64,000 nt of DNA from Martelella radicis (GTDB lineage: Bacteria > Pseudomonadota > Alphaproteobacteria > Rhizobiales > Rhizobiaceae). The position numbers and the translations under genes are program-made. Positions 1 through 8,169 of the stretch are shown here, piece after piece. Every line of letters starts with the position of its first letter. Within the stretch, counting starts at the first letter, position 1. Under the pieces are notes generated by a model. That model was not told where the DNA came from and ran no database searches. It saw only the letters and a program-made list of their open reading frames with translations. The DNA lies in assembly GCF_014196625.1 (NCBI RefSeq), contig NZ_JACIDZ010000011.1, positions 62,001-126,000 of the forward strand, written 5' to 3'.

Positions 1-307
1 CCAGCGACAGGGCGGTGACGGCGGAGAGGAAAGCCGAAAGCCGGATGCCGACGAAGGGCAGGGCGTAATAGACGACGATCAGCAGCACCAGCAGCGGGAT
101 TGACCGGAAGATGTCGATATAGAAGCGGATGAGAATGGCAATGAATTTCGGGGCGTAAAGCCGGGTGACCGCGAGCAGAAGCCCGCCGGCAAGGCCGACG
201 AGAATGCTGACGATGCCGATCTCGAGTGTCACCAGCAGTCCGCGCATCAATTGCGGCAGACTGTCGACGAAGACGTCGACATTCAGGAATGTATTGATCA
301 GATCCAT
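1..307 (-). CDS. Amino-acid ABC transporter permease, N-terminal part (runs off the window)
   Basis: The reverse strand reads from an ATG at 307 to the window edge without a stop, starting MDLINTFLNVDVFVDSL and continuing with an LPQLMRG stretch and hydrophobic helices rich in L, V and I. This start is typical of HisM/GlnP-type polar amino-acid permeases, which form the inner-membrane channel of family-3 uptake systems. It lies 77 bp downstream of the binding-protein gene on the same strand, so the two are probably cotranscribed. About 102 residues are visible; the EAA loop that contacts the ATPase is outside the window. Substrate is not predictable. Confidence 0.88.
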   Translation of the reverse strand, partial: MDLINTFLNVDVFVDSLPQLMRGLLVTLEIGIVSILVGLAGGLLLAVTRLYAPKFIAILIRFYIDIFRSIPLLVLLIVVYYALPFVGIRLSAFLSAVTALSL

Positions 308-384
308 AGGCGGAAGAAGGCTCCGGGTTGGGCCGGCCAGAGCCACCTGTGGCGATGGCCGGCCCGAATGCGGATAAAAGGCGC

Positions 385-1173
385 TTACTTCGCCATCGGC
401 ATGCCGAGGACCTCAACCGTGGAGGTGCCGGCCTCGGGTGCTGCGCCGAACCAGGTCTCGTAGATTGCGGCCAGCGTGCCGTCTTCCTTCAGCGCCGTGA
501 TCACGCCGTTGACCTCTTCGGCGAGCGGCGCATCCTTGGCGAACATGATCGAGTATTTTTCGCCGGTGGGGATGCGTTCAACCACCTTCAGCTCCGGCTT
601 GTCCTTGACGTAGTAGAGCACGGCGGGAATGTCGGAGATATAGCCGTCGATACGGCCTGCCGTCATATCGAGCATGGCCGGCGCCAGGCCTTCATAGCGG
701 CGGATGTCGGAAAAGCCGTACTCGTCCTTGTGGGCTTCGGCCCACATGTCGCCGGTCGAGCCGGTGTCGACGCCGACGACCTTGCCGTCCATGTCGGCGA
801 GGCCGGACACGCCGGAAGAGGCGCTGGTCGAGAGCGACTGGTCGCTGTCGTAATAGGGCTGGGCGAAAGAGACCGATTCGAGGCGCTTTTCGGTAATCGT
901 GATCGAGGAGACGGCCATGTCGATGCGGCCCGACTGCACGGCAGGGAACAGGCCGTTGAACGGCGTGTTGACGAACTCGACGGTCTTGCCCATGCGCTCC
1001 GCGATCTCTTCGACGAGGTCGACCTCGAAGCCGACGGCCTTGCCGCTGGCATCCTCGAATTCCCACGGGACATTGCCAATATTGGCGCCGACGGTCCAGT
1101 CGGCGGCGTTTGCGCCGGCGGCGGCCAGCGCGGCGACGGCGGAAAGAAGCGTGATTTTCAGTGTGCGTTTCAT
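385..1173 (-). CDS. Amino-acid ABC transporter periplasmic solute-binding protein (family 3)
   Basis: 262 residues. The start at 1173 is preceded by AAGGGGAACC and gives a clean Sec signal peptide (MKRTLKITLLSAVAALAAAG, cleavage after ANA). An upstream in-frame extension to 1359 would bury the signal peptide and cross the operator, so it is rejected. The mature part has the bilobed SBP_bac_3 pattern: DLVEEIAERMGK near residue 53, the MAVSSITITEKR motif near 85, and a VGVDTGST hinge near 130. It captures a polar amino acid in the periplasm and delivers it to the permease encoded directly downstream. A perfect inverted repeat lies 38 bp upstream of the start, implying control by the divergent GntR regulator. 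Confidence 0.93.
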   Translation of the reverse strand: MKRTLKITLLSAVAALAAAGANAADWTVGANIGNVPWEFEDASGKAVGFEVDLVEEIAERMGKTVEFVNTPFNGLFPAVQSGRIDMAVSSITITEKRLESVSFAQPYYDSDQSLSTSASSGVSGLADMDGKVVGVDTGSTGDMWAEAHKDEYGFSDIRRYEGLAPAMLDMTAGRIDGYISDIPAVLYYVKDKPELKVVERIPTGEKYSIMFAKDAPLAEEVNGVITALKEDGTLAAIYETWFGAAPEAGTSTVEVLGMPMAK

Positions 1174-1210
1174 TGTGGTTCCCCTTGTGCTTTGGTTTGG
1201 TCTTCGCCTA

Positions 1211-1254
1211 GATTGGCCTAACTGGTTAAACCGGTCTGACCAGTTAGGCCAATC
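1211..1254. promoter_or_regulatory. Perfect 15-bp inverted repeat, probable operator of the FCD/GntR regulator
   Basis: GATTGGCCTAACTGG (1211-1225) is matched exactly by its reverse complement at 1240-1254. The 14-bp centre contains two abutting GGT-N3-ACC boxes (GGTTAAACC 1224-1232, GGTCTGACC 1233-1241), the half-site form known for FadR/PdhR-type GntR proteins. It sits between the divergent binding-protein and gntR genes and could serve both promoters. Confidence 0.75.
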
Positions 1255-1332
1255 ATGCACGGCTTTTTCCGCTTTGCAAGACGGGGCCCAAAAAAATAGA
1301 CTGACCGGATCAAACGGGGAGGCGGGGACCGC

Positions 1333-2022
1333 ATGCTCAACAAGACACTTCTGCCGCAATCGGTCGCGCGCCAGTTACAGACCATGATCCAGTCGGGAGA
1401 ACTGAAGGACGGCGAGAAGATCCCGTCCCAGCGCGAACTCTCGCTGAAATTCGGCATTAGCCGCCCGTCGCTCAGGGAAGCGCTGCTGACGCTCGAGACG
1501 CTGGGGCTGGTCAAGACGGAACCGGGGCGCGGCACTTTCGTGACAAAAGGCGGTAGCCCGCAGGCGCGCGAAACCGGCAATTGGCGTTATGCCGACAGCT
1601 ATTCCGTGTTCGACGTGTTCCAGACCCGGGTGATGCTGGAAGGCGAAATCGCGAGGCTTTCGGCGGGAAGGCTCACCCACTACCAGTTCGACCTGATGGA
1701 ACAGGCAACGGCAGCGATGGAGGAGAGTTGGGCGCGCCACGACCTGATCGCCAATGTCGAGGCCGATCTGGAGTTCCACGGGATCATCGTCTCGGCCTGT
1801 TCCAACGTCATGCTGCGCGACCTCTACGAAGCCGTGCGTGACAAGCTGACGGAAACCCAGCGCCAGCCGATCCCGCGCACGGATCCGGAACGGATGAAGG
1901 CCTCCGTCGGCGAGCACCGGACCATCGTCGCCGCCCTGCGTGCGGGCGACAGCGAGGCAGCCGGCGCGGCCATGCAGGCCCATATCCGCAACACGGCCCA
2001 ATGCGCGGGCCTCGCGCCGTAG
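1333..2022 (+). CDS. GntR-family transcriptional regulator, FadR/FCD subfamily
   Basis: 229 residues. Winged helix in residues 1-70, with the recognition region QRELSLKFGISRPSLREAL and the wing TEPGRGTFV, followed by an all-helical FCD effector domain to about residue 220 (metal-type His residues in EFHG and GEHRTIV). The ATG at 1333 follows GGGGAGGCGGGG. It is divergent from the amino-acid transporter operon, with a perfect palindrome containing GGT-N3-ACC boxes between them, so it most likely represses that operon and itself. The ligand is unknown; FCD proteins usually bind organic or amino acids. Confidence 0.92.
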   Translation: MLNKTLLPQSVARQLQTMIQSGELKDGEKIPSQRELSLKFGISRPSLREALLTLETLGLVKTEPGRGTFVTKGGSPQARETGNWRYADSYSVFDVFQTRVMLEGEIARLSAGRLTHYQFDLMEQATAAMEESWARHDLIANVEADLEFHGIIVSACSNVMLRDLYEAVRDKLTETQRQPIPRTDPERMKASVGEHRTIVAALRAGDSEAAGAAMQAHIRNTAQCAGLAP

Positions 2023-2096
2023 GGTAATACCGCCAACCTCGACAAATCGCCGAAACTTGGCAAGATGGCTGCGGCCAGCAATGAAGAGACCGGACA

Positions 2097-2999
2097 TTGA
2101 ACCTCAGGCAGCTTGAGATTTTCCATGCGGTGATGACCGCAGGCACCACCGTGGGTGCGGCAGAGGTTCTGGGCATGTCCCAGCCTGCCGTCAGCAATGC
2201 CATCAGGCATCTGGAAGGTGTTGTCGGATTCACGCTGTTCGAGCGGCTCAGCAACCGGCTGGTGCCGACAGAGGAGGCGAAGCTGCTCTATGCACGCGCC
2301 GAGCCGATCTTTCAGCTTCAGCAGACGGTCAATCAGAGCGCGGCTGACATCAAGGCCGGCCATATAGGTCGCATTCGTGTGGTGGCGACATCGGAAGTGA
2401 CGGAAGCCCTCGTGCCCATGGCGATGCGTGAATTTCTGGAGCGCTTCCCGGATGTCTTTGTCGTGCTCGACACCAAGCCGCTGCATAATGTTCTGGAAGC
2501 GGTCGAGGCGGGGATCGCCGATGTCGGCTTTGCGATCGACCCCGGCGAGCGGCATTCGCTCATCCTGCAGCCGATCGATGAGCTGAGAACCGTCTGCGTC
2601 TGCTCGGCTGACAGCCCGCTTTCGAAACTCCCCTTCGTCTCGCCGCAGGACCTGGCAAGCGAAAGGTTGATCTGTCCGCTATCGGGCACACGGATAGCCA
2701 TGCTTCTGGAAGAAGCCTTCCGGAAATCAGCGATACCCTACGAGCCGAAGGTGGAGGTACGGTTTCTCAATGCGGCCGCCCGGATCGTGCAGGAGGGTTG
2801 GGGCGTGGCGCTGCTCGATGAGGTTACCGCCACATCGGGTCATTATTCGGACCTGACCGTGCTGCCGTTCGAACCCCGCATTCCGCGTCCGCTGACCGCC
2901 ATCCTGCCCCGCGGCCATGCGGTTTCGCGCCATTCGCGCGAATTCGTGCGCACCTTCACGCTGACGACCGGCACCCGGATCGCCGAAATCCGGGGTTAG
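2097..2999 (+). CDS. LysR-family transcriptional regulator
   Basis: 300 residues with a TTG start (the in-frame stop TGA lies five codons upstream, and GAAGAGAC precedes it), giving the standard LysR opening MNLRQLEIFHAVM. HTH at about 18-40 (VGAAEVLGMSQPAVSNAI), linker helix to 85, then a two-lobed effector-binding domain (GRIRVVATSEV to about 295). It ends 6 bp from the convergent aldolase gene, and a symmetric site lies on the far side of that gene ahead of the TRAP operon. Control of the aldolase and TRAP genes is plausible from position but not shown. Confidence 0.92.
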   Translation: MNLRQLEIFHAVMTAGTTVGAAEVLGMSQPAVSNAIRHLEGVVGFTLFERLSNRLVPTEEAKLLYARAEPIFQLQQTVNQSAADIKAGHIGRIRVVATSEVTEALVPMAMREFLERFPDVFVVLDTKPLHNVLEAVEAGIADVGFAIDPGERHSLILQPIDELRTVCVCSADSPLSKLPFVSPQDLASERLICPLSGTRIAMLLEEAFRKSAIPYEPKVEVRFLNAAARIVQEGWGVALLDEVTATSGHYSDLTVLPFEPRIPRPLTAILPRGHAVSRHSREFVRTFTLTTGTRIAEIRG

Positions 3000-3005
3000 G
3001 TCGCT

Positions 3006-3782
3006 TCAGCCGCGCTCGGTGATCTTCCGGAAATCGCCAAGCGTGCGTTGCGCGCCCTCAAACAGGAGGTTGATCTCGTTCGTCGCGACGATCATCCTGG
3101 CGCCGAAATCAAGCGCCTGTTCACGCACCCGCTCCGGCGGCAGGCCCATGACGCCGAATGTCTTGCCCTTGCGCTTTGCCGCCCGGCCGATCGCGGCGAA
3201 GGCCTCGACCACCGCATCATTGGCGATATCGCCGGGACAGCCGAGTGCAGCGGCAAGGTCGTTCGATCCGATCATCAGCCCGTCGATACCGTCAAGTGTC
3301 GCGATCTGTTCGGCGGCCTCAAGTCCGCTCAGGCTTTCGACCATCGCGATCACTTGTGTGCTGGCCTCGGCCTTGTCCACGAGTTCTGCGACCGGAACCG
3401 GCTCGAAACCGGTGATGGCCAGCGGACCGGGTAGGGCGCGGCTTCCCGTGGGCAGAAACCGGGTCTTTTCCACGATGGCCTCTGCCTGCTGAAGCGTATC
3501 CACATGCGGTACGATTACGCCGGTCGCGCCGCAGTCCAGCACGCGTGCAATATCCGGAGATGCGGGGCCGGTCACACGCGCATAGACGGGCAGGCCCGCC
3601 AAGAGACCGGCAACACAGATATCCGTCATCTGGTCTAGCCCGATCCGCCCATGCTCCATGTCCACCACAAGAAAATCGAAACCGGTCCGCCGGGCGACCG
3701 CCACGGTCTCGACCGTTCCCATGACACAGATGGCAAGGCCGATGGCGGCGGCTTCGGGGGATTTTCTGGTCATTGGGGGCAT
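3006..3782 (-). CDS. HpcH/HpaI-family class II aldolase
   Basis: About 258 residues from the ATG at 3782; a second ATG three codons later (3773) or a TTG at 3872 are alternatives, but the latter adds a non-homologous leader. TIM-barrel HpaI landmarks are present: VVDMEHG (active-site His), YARV (Arg), MVESLSG (metal Glu) and MIGSNDLAAALG (metal Asp). The family cleaves 2-keto-3-deoxy acids to pyruvate plus an aldehyde in the cytoplasm. It is divergent from the TRAP transporter and faces LysR, so it probably degrades what the TRAP system imports. The exact substrate cannot be told. Confidence 0.9.
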   Translation of the reverse strand: MPPMTRKSPEAAAIGLAICVMGTVETVAVARRTGFDFLVVDMEHGRIGLDQMTDICVAGLLAGLPVYARVTGPASPDIARVLDCGATGVIVPHVDTLQQAEAIVEKTRFLPTGSRALPGPLAITGFEPVPVAELVDKAEASTQVIAMVESLSGLEAAEQIATLDGIDGLMIGSNDLAAALGCPGDIANDAVVEAFAAIGRAAKRKGKTFGVMGLPPERVREQALDFGARMIVATNEINLLFEGAQRTLGDFRKITERG

Positions 3783-3885
3783 GGTCGATCCGGAATTGCG
3801 GTTGGCGGGAAGGAGACGGCGCGGGCCGTTTCGAGATGATGTCTTTATCGCCGCCGACGCAGCAAGAGGCAATGCAAATACTGCC

Positions 3886-3910
3886 TATAATTTGTGCATG
3901 CCTAAATATA
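3886..3910. promoter_or_regulatory. Candidate operator/promoter between aldolase and TRAP operon
   Basis: A 25-bp AT-rich block holds a TATAAT hexamer (3886-3891) and a dyad ATTT-GT-GCATGC-CT-AAAT centred at 3898/3899. The GCATGC core and the ATTT/AAAT arms pair exactly. It lies in the only sizeable gap between the divergent aldolase and TRAP genes, as expected for a shared LysR- or GntR-type site. No experimental support. Confidence 0.4.
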
Positions 3911-4005
3911 ATACACAGTGCTCTGGCGGGCTTTTCAAACCACGTTAAGCTGTTCCCATCAAAACGACGCCGTTCCTTCCGGGACGAAGCAAAACTGGAA
4001 ACGTT

Positions 4006-4575
4006 ATGGCAACTGAAACGTCCGTTGCGCGCGGTGGCGCGCAGGCTGGAACCTTCCGTCTACGCGATCTGCCCTGCCTCGCACTCACAGTCCTGAGGCG
4101 GCTAGTCGATATCGTCGCGGCCTGCCTGTTCATCTACATGGCCTTTGCCATTCTGGTGCAGATCCTTGGGCGCTATGTCTTTAACTATTCAATTGCCGGG
4201 ACGGAAGAGACGGCAACCTTCGCACAGGTCTGGCTTGTGATGCTCGGCGCCGGCATCGCCATGCGCCACCATCAGCATGTGGGCGTTGACGTGCTGATCG
4301 TGCGATGCCCCGTCTGGATACAGAAGCTCGTCGGCGGCATTTCCTTTCTGCTCGGGCTCTGGTTCCTGGTCGTCGTCGTCAATGGCAGTTTCGGTCTTGT
4401 TGCCATCGGCATGATGGTGAAATCGGCCGCGCTCAGGCTGCCGCTCGTCATTCCTTACAGCGCCATTCCCGTTGGCATGACCTATTTCGCGCTCGAGTTC
4501 ACCATCGCCACTCTGCCCGGCCTTTTGGGCCGCAAGAAGAGCGCTGCCGAAGCCGAACACGGAGAACTGCTATGA
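4006..4575 (+). CDS. TRAP transporter small permease (DctQ type)
   Basis: 189 residues with four predicted membrane helices: about 33-55, 70-90, 108-130 and 148-170. The family motif region GTEETATFAQVWLVMLGAGIA lies between helices 1 and 2, here split by the G-R-Y-V-F loop. The N-terminal 30 residues are a cytoplasmic tail. DctQ proteins pair with the large DctM subunit to form the sodium-driven permease. The stop overlaps the DctM start (ATGA at 4572), showing translational coupling. Confidence 0.93.
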   Translation: MATETSVARGGAQAGTFRLRDLPCLALTVLRRLVDIVAACLFIYMAFAILVQILGRYVFNYSIAGTEETATFAQVWLVMLGAGIAMRHHQHVGVDVLIVRCPVWIQKLVGGISFLLGLWFLVVVVNGSFGLVAIGMMVKSAALRLPLVIPYSAIPVGMTYFALEFTIATLPGLLGRKKSAAEAEHGELL

Positions 4576-5852
4576 GCCTTGCCTTTGGCGGTTTTGCCCT
4601 CCTCATCTTTTCCGGCATGCCGATCGTGCTGGCGCTCGGGGTGGCGGCGCTGGTAACGATCGTTGCTTTCACCGATGTGCCGCTTACCATCATCGCCCAG
4701 CGCGTTTACGGCGGGGTCAATTCCTTTCCGCTGATGGCAATCCCCTTCTTCGTCGCGGCTGGGTTGATCATGGAAGCGGGCGGCATCGCGCGCCGCTTTG
4801 TCGAGCTGGCAACCGCGCTTGTCGGCTGGATCACCGGCAGCCTGTTCATGGTCGCCATTACCACGGGCACAGGTCTTGCCGCGATTTCCGGCTCCGGCTC
4901 CGCCGATACGGCGGCCATCAGCTCCATCCTCGTGCCGGAGATGAAGAAGCGCCGCTACAATGTCGATATGGCCGTTTCCATCATCGCGGCCTCCGGCTCC
5001 ATGGCCTCGATCATCCCGCCCAGCATCGTCATGGTGGTGATCGCCATCACGTCGAACCAGTCGATCGGCGCCATGTTTCTCGGCGGAATCGGGCCCGGCC
5101 TGCTGATTTCCGCCAGTCTTCTCTTCGGCGCGTGGCTTTATGCCAGGAATGGCGGCGAAGCCTATCGCGATGCCGAGCCCTTCTCGCTGAGGCGCTTATG
5201 GCGGGTGTTCATCGATGCGGTGCCTGCACTGTTCGTGCCGGTCATCATTGTCGGCGGCATTGTTGGCGGCGTGTTCACAGCCACGGAAGCGGCCTGCATC
5301 GCGGTCTTCGTCACGCTCGGCATCTCCTGCTTCATCTACCGCGAGCTGAAGATCACCGATCTCGGTCCGCTGATTCTGCGCACCGTCAGCCTTTCGGCCG
5401 CCGTGCTGATCATCGTTTCAACGGCCAGCATCTTCTCCTGGATTATCGCCTCGCTCGGCGTCACTCGCGCACTCGACGGCTGGCTGCGCGAGGTTGCCTC
5501 CTCGCCGGTCGCCTTCCTGCTTGTCGTCAACGTGCTGCTGCTTGTCGTCGGCATGTTCATGGAAAGCATCTCGGCAATCCTGATCCTGCTGCCGGTTCTG
5601 ATGCCGATCGCCGTCGGTTACGGCATCGATCCGGTACAGTTCGGCGTCCTGATGGCTCTCAACCTCTCGATCGGGCTGATCACGCCACCCTATGGCATCT
5701 GCCTCTATGTCGCTTCCATGGTCGCCGGCCGGCGGATCGAACAGGCGGCCTCCAAGGTATGGCTGCCGCTCATACCCATGGTCATCGTGCTCTTGATGAC
5801 GGCCTTCATCCCGGCCGTAACGCTTTTCCTGCCCAATCTGGTCTATCGCTGA
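4572..5852 (+). CDS. TRAP transporter large permease (DctM type)
   Basis: 426 residues, the usual DctM size, starting at the ATG that overlaps the DctQ stop. An in-frame extension far upstream to 4305 exists but runs through dctQ and is discarded. Multiple hydrophobic helices span the whole protein; landmarks are ISGSGSADTAAISSI near 105-120, SGSMASIIPPSIV near 142, and a C-terminal LITPPYGICLYVAS segment near 375. It forms the transport channel at the inner membrane and moves an organic acid against a sodium gradient. Operon order Q-M-P is standard. Confidence 0.95.
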   Translation: MSLAFGGFALLIFSGMPIVLALGVAALVTIVAFTDVPLTIIAQRVYGGVNSFPLMAIPFFVAAGLIMEAGGIARRFVELATALVGWITGSLFMVAITTGTGLAAISGSGSADTAAISSILVPEMKKRRYNVDMAVSIIAASGSMASIIPPSIVMVVIAITSNQSIGAMFLGGIGPGLLISASLLFGAWLYARNGGEAYRDAEPFSLRRLWRVFIDAVPALFVPVIIVGGIVGGVFTATEAACIAVFVTLGISCFIYRELKITDLGPLILRTVSLSAAVLIIVSTASIFSWIIASLGVTRALDGWLREVASSPVAFLLVVNVLLLVVGMFMESISAILILLPVLMPIAVGYGIDPVQFGVLMALNLSIGLITPPYGICLYVASMVAGRRIEQAASKVWLPLIPMVIVLLMTAFIPAVTLFLPNLVYR

Positions 5853-5907
5853 TACGCGGCGGCCCGATCATTCCAACCTGCCTCAAAAAACAACAAGGGG
5901 AACTGAA

Positions 5908-6879
5908 ATGAAACTGATACCGGCCTTTGGCCTTGCCGCACTCATGTGCACCACCGCCGTACCCGCGTTTGCTGCGGATTATGTCTTCAAGGTCGCCCAC
6001 ACCAACGCCGCCGATGAGGTGCAGGACAAGGGGCTGCAGTTGATGCGCGAGCTTCTGGAAGAGAAGACCGATGGCCGCGCGACCATCGAGATTTTCCCCA
6101 ACGGCGTGCTCGGCGACGAAGCCCAGCTTGTCGAAGGCACCATGCTCGGCACGCTCGACATGGCGATGACGGCAAACTCCACCATCTCGAACTATATCAC
6201 TGATTTCCGCGTCTTCGACCTGCCCTTCCTGTTCACCAGCATCCCCGCCTTGAGCGAGAAGCTTGAGGACGAAGAGGTCTATGCGGCGATGGAGACGTCA
6301 GCCGAAACCGCCGGTTTCGAACTGATCGGCGTCTTTTCCTCCGGCATCCGTCACCTGATGACGAAGGATCCCGTCGAAAGCATCGAGGATATTCAGAACC
6401 TGAAGATCCGGACCATGCAGAACCCGATCCATGTCGATGCCTTCCGTTCGTTCGGCGCCAATCCGACGCCGCTTGCCTATTCGGAACTTTACGGCGCGCT
6501 GCAGAGCGGCGTGGTCGACGGCGCGGAAGGCGCCGCCACGAACTATACCGGTCAGAAGCTCTACGAAGTCGCCCCCGATTTCGCCATTCTTGGCTGGCTG
6601 AACATGACGGCCGTCGTGTTCATGAACGAAGGCATGTTCTCCGGTCTTCCCGAAGACATCCAGGTGGCGCTGAAGGAAAGCGGCGAGGAAGCCTCCATGT
6701 GGCAGCGCGGCTACGTCGATGAGCAGGAAAAACCGCTGCTCGACGCTCTGGTCGAGAACGGTGTGACCCTCAGCTACCCCGATCCGGCACCATTCCGTGA
6801 GGCCGTCATCCCGCTCTATAACGAGATGCTGGAGACCGACAGCCAGAAGGAACTCTTCGGTCTGGCCACCAAGGACTGA
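5908..6879 (+). CDS. TRAP transporter periplasmic solute-binding protein (DctP type)
   Basis: 323 residues. A Sec signal peptide (MKLIPAFGLAALMCTTAVPA, cleavage after AFA) precedes a DctP domain: VAHTNAADEVQDKG near residue 30, IEIFPNGVLGDEAQLVEG near 60, and the carboxylate-binding Arg in LKIRTMQNP near 170. AAGGGGAAC precedes the ATG. It binds the substrate in the periplasm and hands it to the permease. The adjoining HpaI aldolase and DHDPS-family aldolase suggest a sugar acid or keto acid. Confidence 0.95.
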   Translation: MKLIPAFGLAALMCTTAVPAFAADYVFKVAHTNAADEVQDKGLQLMRELLEEKTDGRATIEIFPNGVLGDEAQLVEGTMLGTLDMAMTANSTISNYITDFRVFDLPFLFTSIPALSEKLEDEEVYAAMETSAETAGFELIGVFSSGIRHLMTKDPVESIEDIQNLKIRTMQNPIHVDAFRSFGANPTPLAYSELYGALQSGVVDGAEGAATNYTGQKLYEVAPDFAILGWLNMTAVVFMNEGMFSGLPEDIQVALKESGEEASMWQRGYVDEQEKPLLDALVENGVTLSYPDPAPFREAVIPLYNEMLETDSQKELFGLATKD

Positions 6880-6890
6880 GTGTACATAAC

Positions 6891-6914
6891 GCGGCGGCCG
6901 CCACCGGCCGCCGC
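6891..6914 (+). terminator. GC-rich hairpin after the TRAP operon
   Basis: GCGGCGGCCG (6891-6900) and CGGCCGCCGC (6905-6914) form a perfect 10-bp stem with a CCAC loop, 12 bp after the dctP stop and before the convergent aldolase gene. There is no T-run on either side, so it may be a weak or Rho-assisted terminator. Confidence 0.5.
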
Positions 6915-6935
6915 AACAAGGGCTTCCGTGCCGCT

Positions 6936-7865
6936 TCAGAAAAGCGGCCGGAGAACATCCTCAAGCAAACGCATTTCCTCAGGCTCCGGCTGCCGGTTCG
7001 GCGGCATCACGCGGGCAGACGGAATAAGGCCAAGAATATGAAGGCAGGCTTTCAGACGCGCCGTCGGCGTGACACCGGTACGCTTGCGATAGATGGCGAC
7101 GGAGAGCGGGTAGAGCTTTTCGTGAAGCGCTCGTGCGCGGCTCCAGTCGCCGGCGGAGGCCGCTTCGAACAGATCACAGACAAGCCCCGGCACGATCGCC
7201 GCAAGGCTGACCTGACTACCGGTTGTGCCGATCATGTAGCAGGTCAGAAGATGCTCGTCGCCGGAGGCCATGACCGAAAGCCCAGGCCGGATTTTCTGCA
7301 GCAGCCTCCAGTTTTCCTCATAGGTGGCGACTTCCCAGCTCCCTTCCTTCACGCCGGCAACCGACGGCAGTTTCGCGAGCGCTTCAAGCGTGTCCGGCCG
7401 GTAGGCCATTGCCCCGGCGCTGACCGGCGCCTGGTAGAGCACAAGCGGCAGAACAGTGGCGGTGGCAATGCCGGCATGATGCGCGACGACGGTCTCTTGG
7501 TCCTGTCCGAGCGCCCAGCCGTTGGGTGGAAAGATCAGGACCGCATCCGCCCCGGCCGCCTCGGCATCTTGCGCCCTGCGGGCCGCTTCGGCGGTGCTCT
7601 CGGCATAGATGCCGGCGGTCAGGAAACACGTAGCCGGGGCTGTCTGACGCGCCAGGCCGACAACGCGCGCCAGTGCCTCGCGGGAAAGCTGTGCGTTCTC
7701 GCCCGCATGGCCGTTGATCAGCAGTCCGCGGATACGCCGGTCCTTCGTGACTTCGGCGATATGGGCCTGCAGCGCGTCCGGATCGATCTCAAAATCTTCT
7801 GTCAGAGGACAAATGGTGGCGGCATGAATGCCGGTGAGCTTGGCGGCGGTGAGAACCTTGGGCAT
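6936..7865 (-). CDS. Dihydrodipicolinate synthase/N-acetylneuraminate lyase family aldolase
   Basis: 309 residues from the ATG at 7865, which follows AGAAAGG; a TTG seven codons upstream (7886) is less likely. Class I TIM-barrel aldolase with the Tyr of LVLYQAP near 135 and the Schiff-base Lys of VAGVKEGSWE near 162. The usual GTTGE loop is replaced by INGHAGEN, which argues against true DapA and for a catabolic member such as a keto-deoxy sugar acid dehydratase/aldolase. It is convergent with the TRAP operon, probably part of the same catabolic locus. Confidence 0.9.
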   Translation of the reverse strand: MPKVLTAAKLTGIHAATICPLTEDFEIDPDALQAHIAEVTKDRRIRGLLINGHAGENAQLSREALARVVGLARQTAPATCFLTAGIYAESTAEAARRAQDAEAAGADAVLIFPPNGWALGQDQETVVAHHAGIATATVLPLVLYQAPVSAGAMAYRPDTLEALAKLPSVAGVKEGSWEVATYEENWRLLQKIRPGLSVMASGDEHLLTCYMIGTTGSQVSLAAIVPGLVCDLFEAASAGDWSRARALHEKLYPLSVAIYRKRTGVTPTARLKACLHILGLIPSARVMPPNRQPEPEEMRLLEDVLRPLF

Positions 7866-8169
7866 GGTTCGGGCCTTTCTGTGCAATGCGGGCGCCCGGG
7901 AGCGCGGGAAGGGCCGTATTTCTGACTTCGGCCGTGTTTCCGTGCCTTGACGAAAACACGGGAAGAGGGCGGTTTCAAGCGAAAATAACGAATAGATTCA
8001 ATATTTTAATGGCGAGTCAGTTGTGATTCTCATGGCCAGTAGCCATGGTCTGCGACGCCCTTGAAGAAGGTGTTCTTGAAAATGTCGACCATGGTCGAGA
8101 TCTGGAGCGGGTACAACGCGGCGGGCGGTGATTTCCGGGCGCCCGCGCCCTGCCGACAAGGGTGCTGAG
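7866..8169. other. Intergenic region between divergent aldolase and amine oxidase genes
   Basis: About 300 bp with no convincing gene. The 7990-8020 part is AT-rich (AATATTTTAATGG), a likely promoter zone. A GTG at 8128 could extend the next gene by 14 codons but lacks a ribosome-binding site. Confidence 0.5.

Noticed and set aside
328-1221. Long plus-strand open frame over the amino-acid binding-protein gene
   Set aside because: Antisense shadow of a GC-rich gene; the minus strand encodes a complete binding protein with signal peptide.
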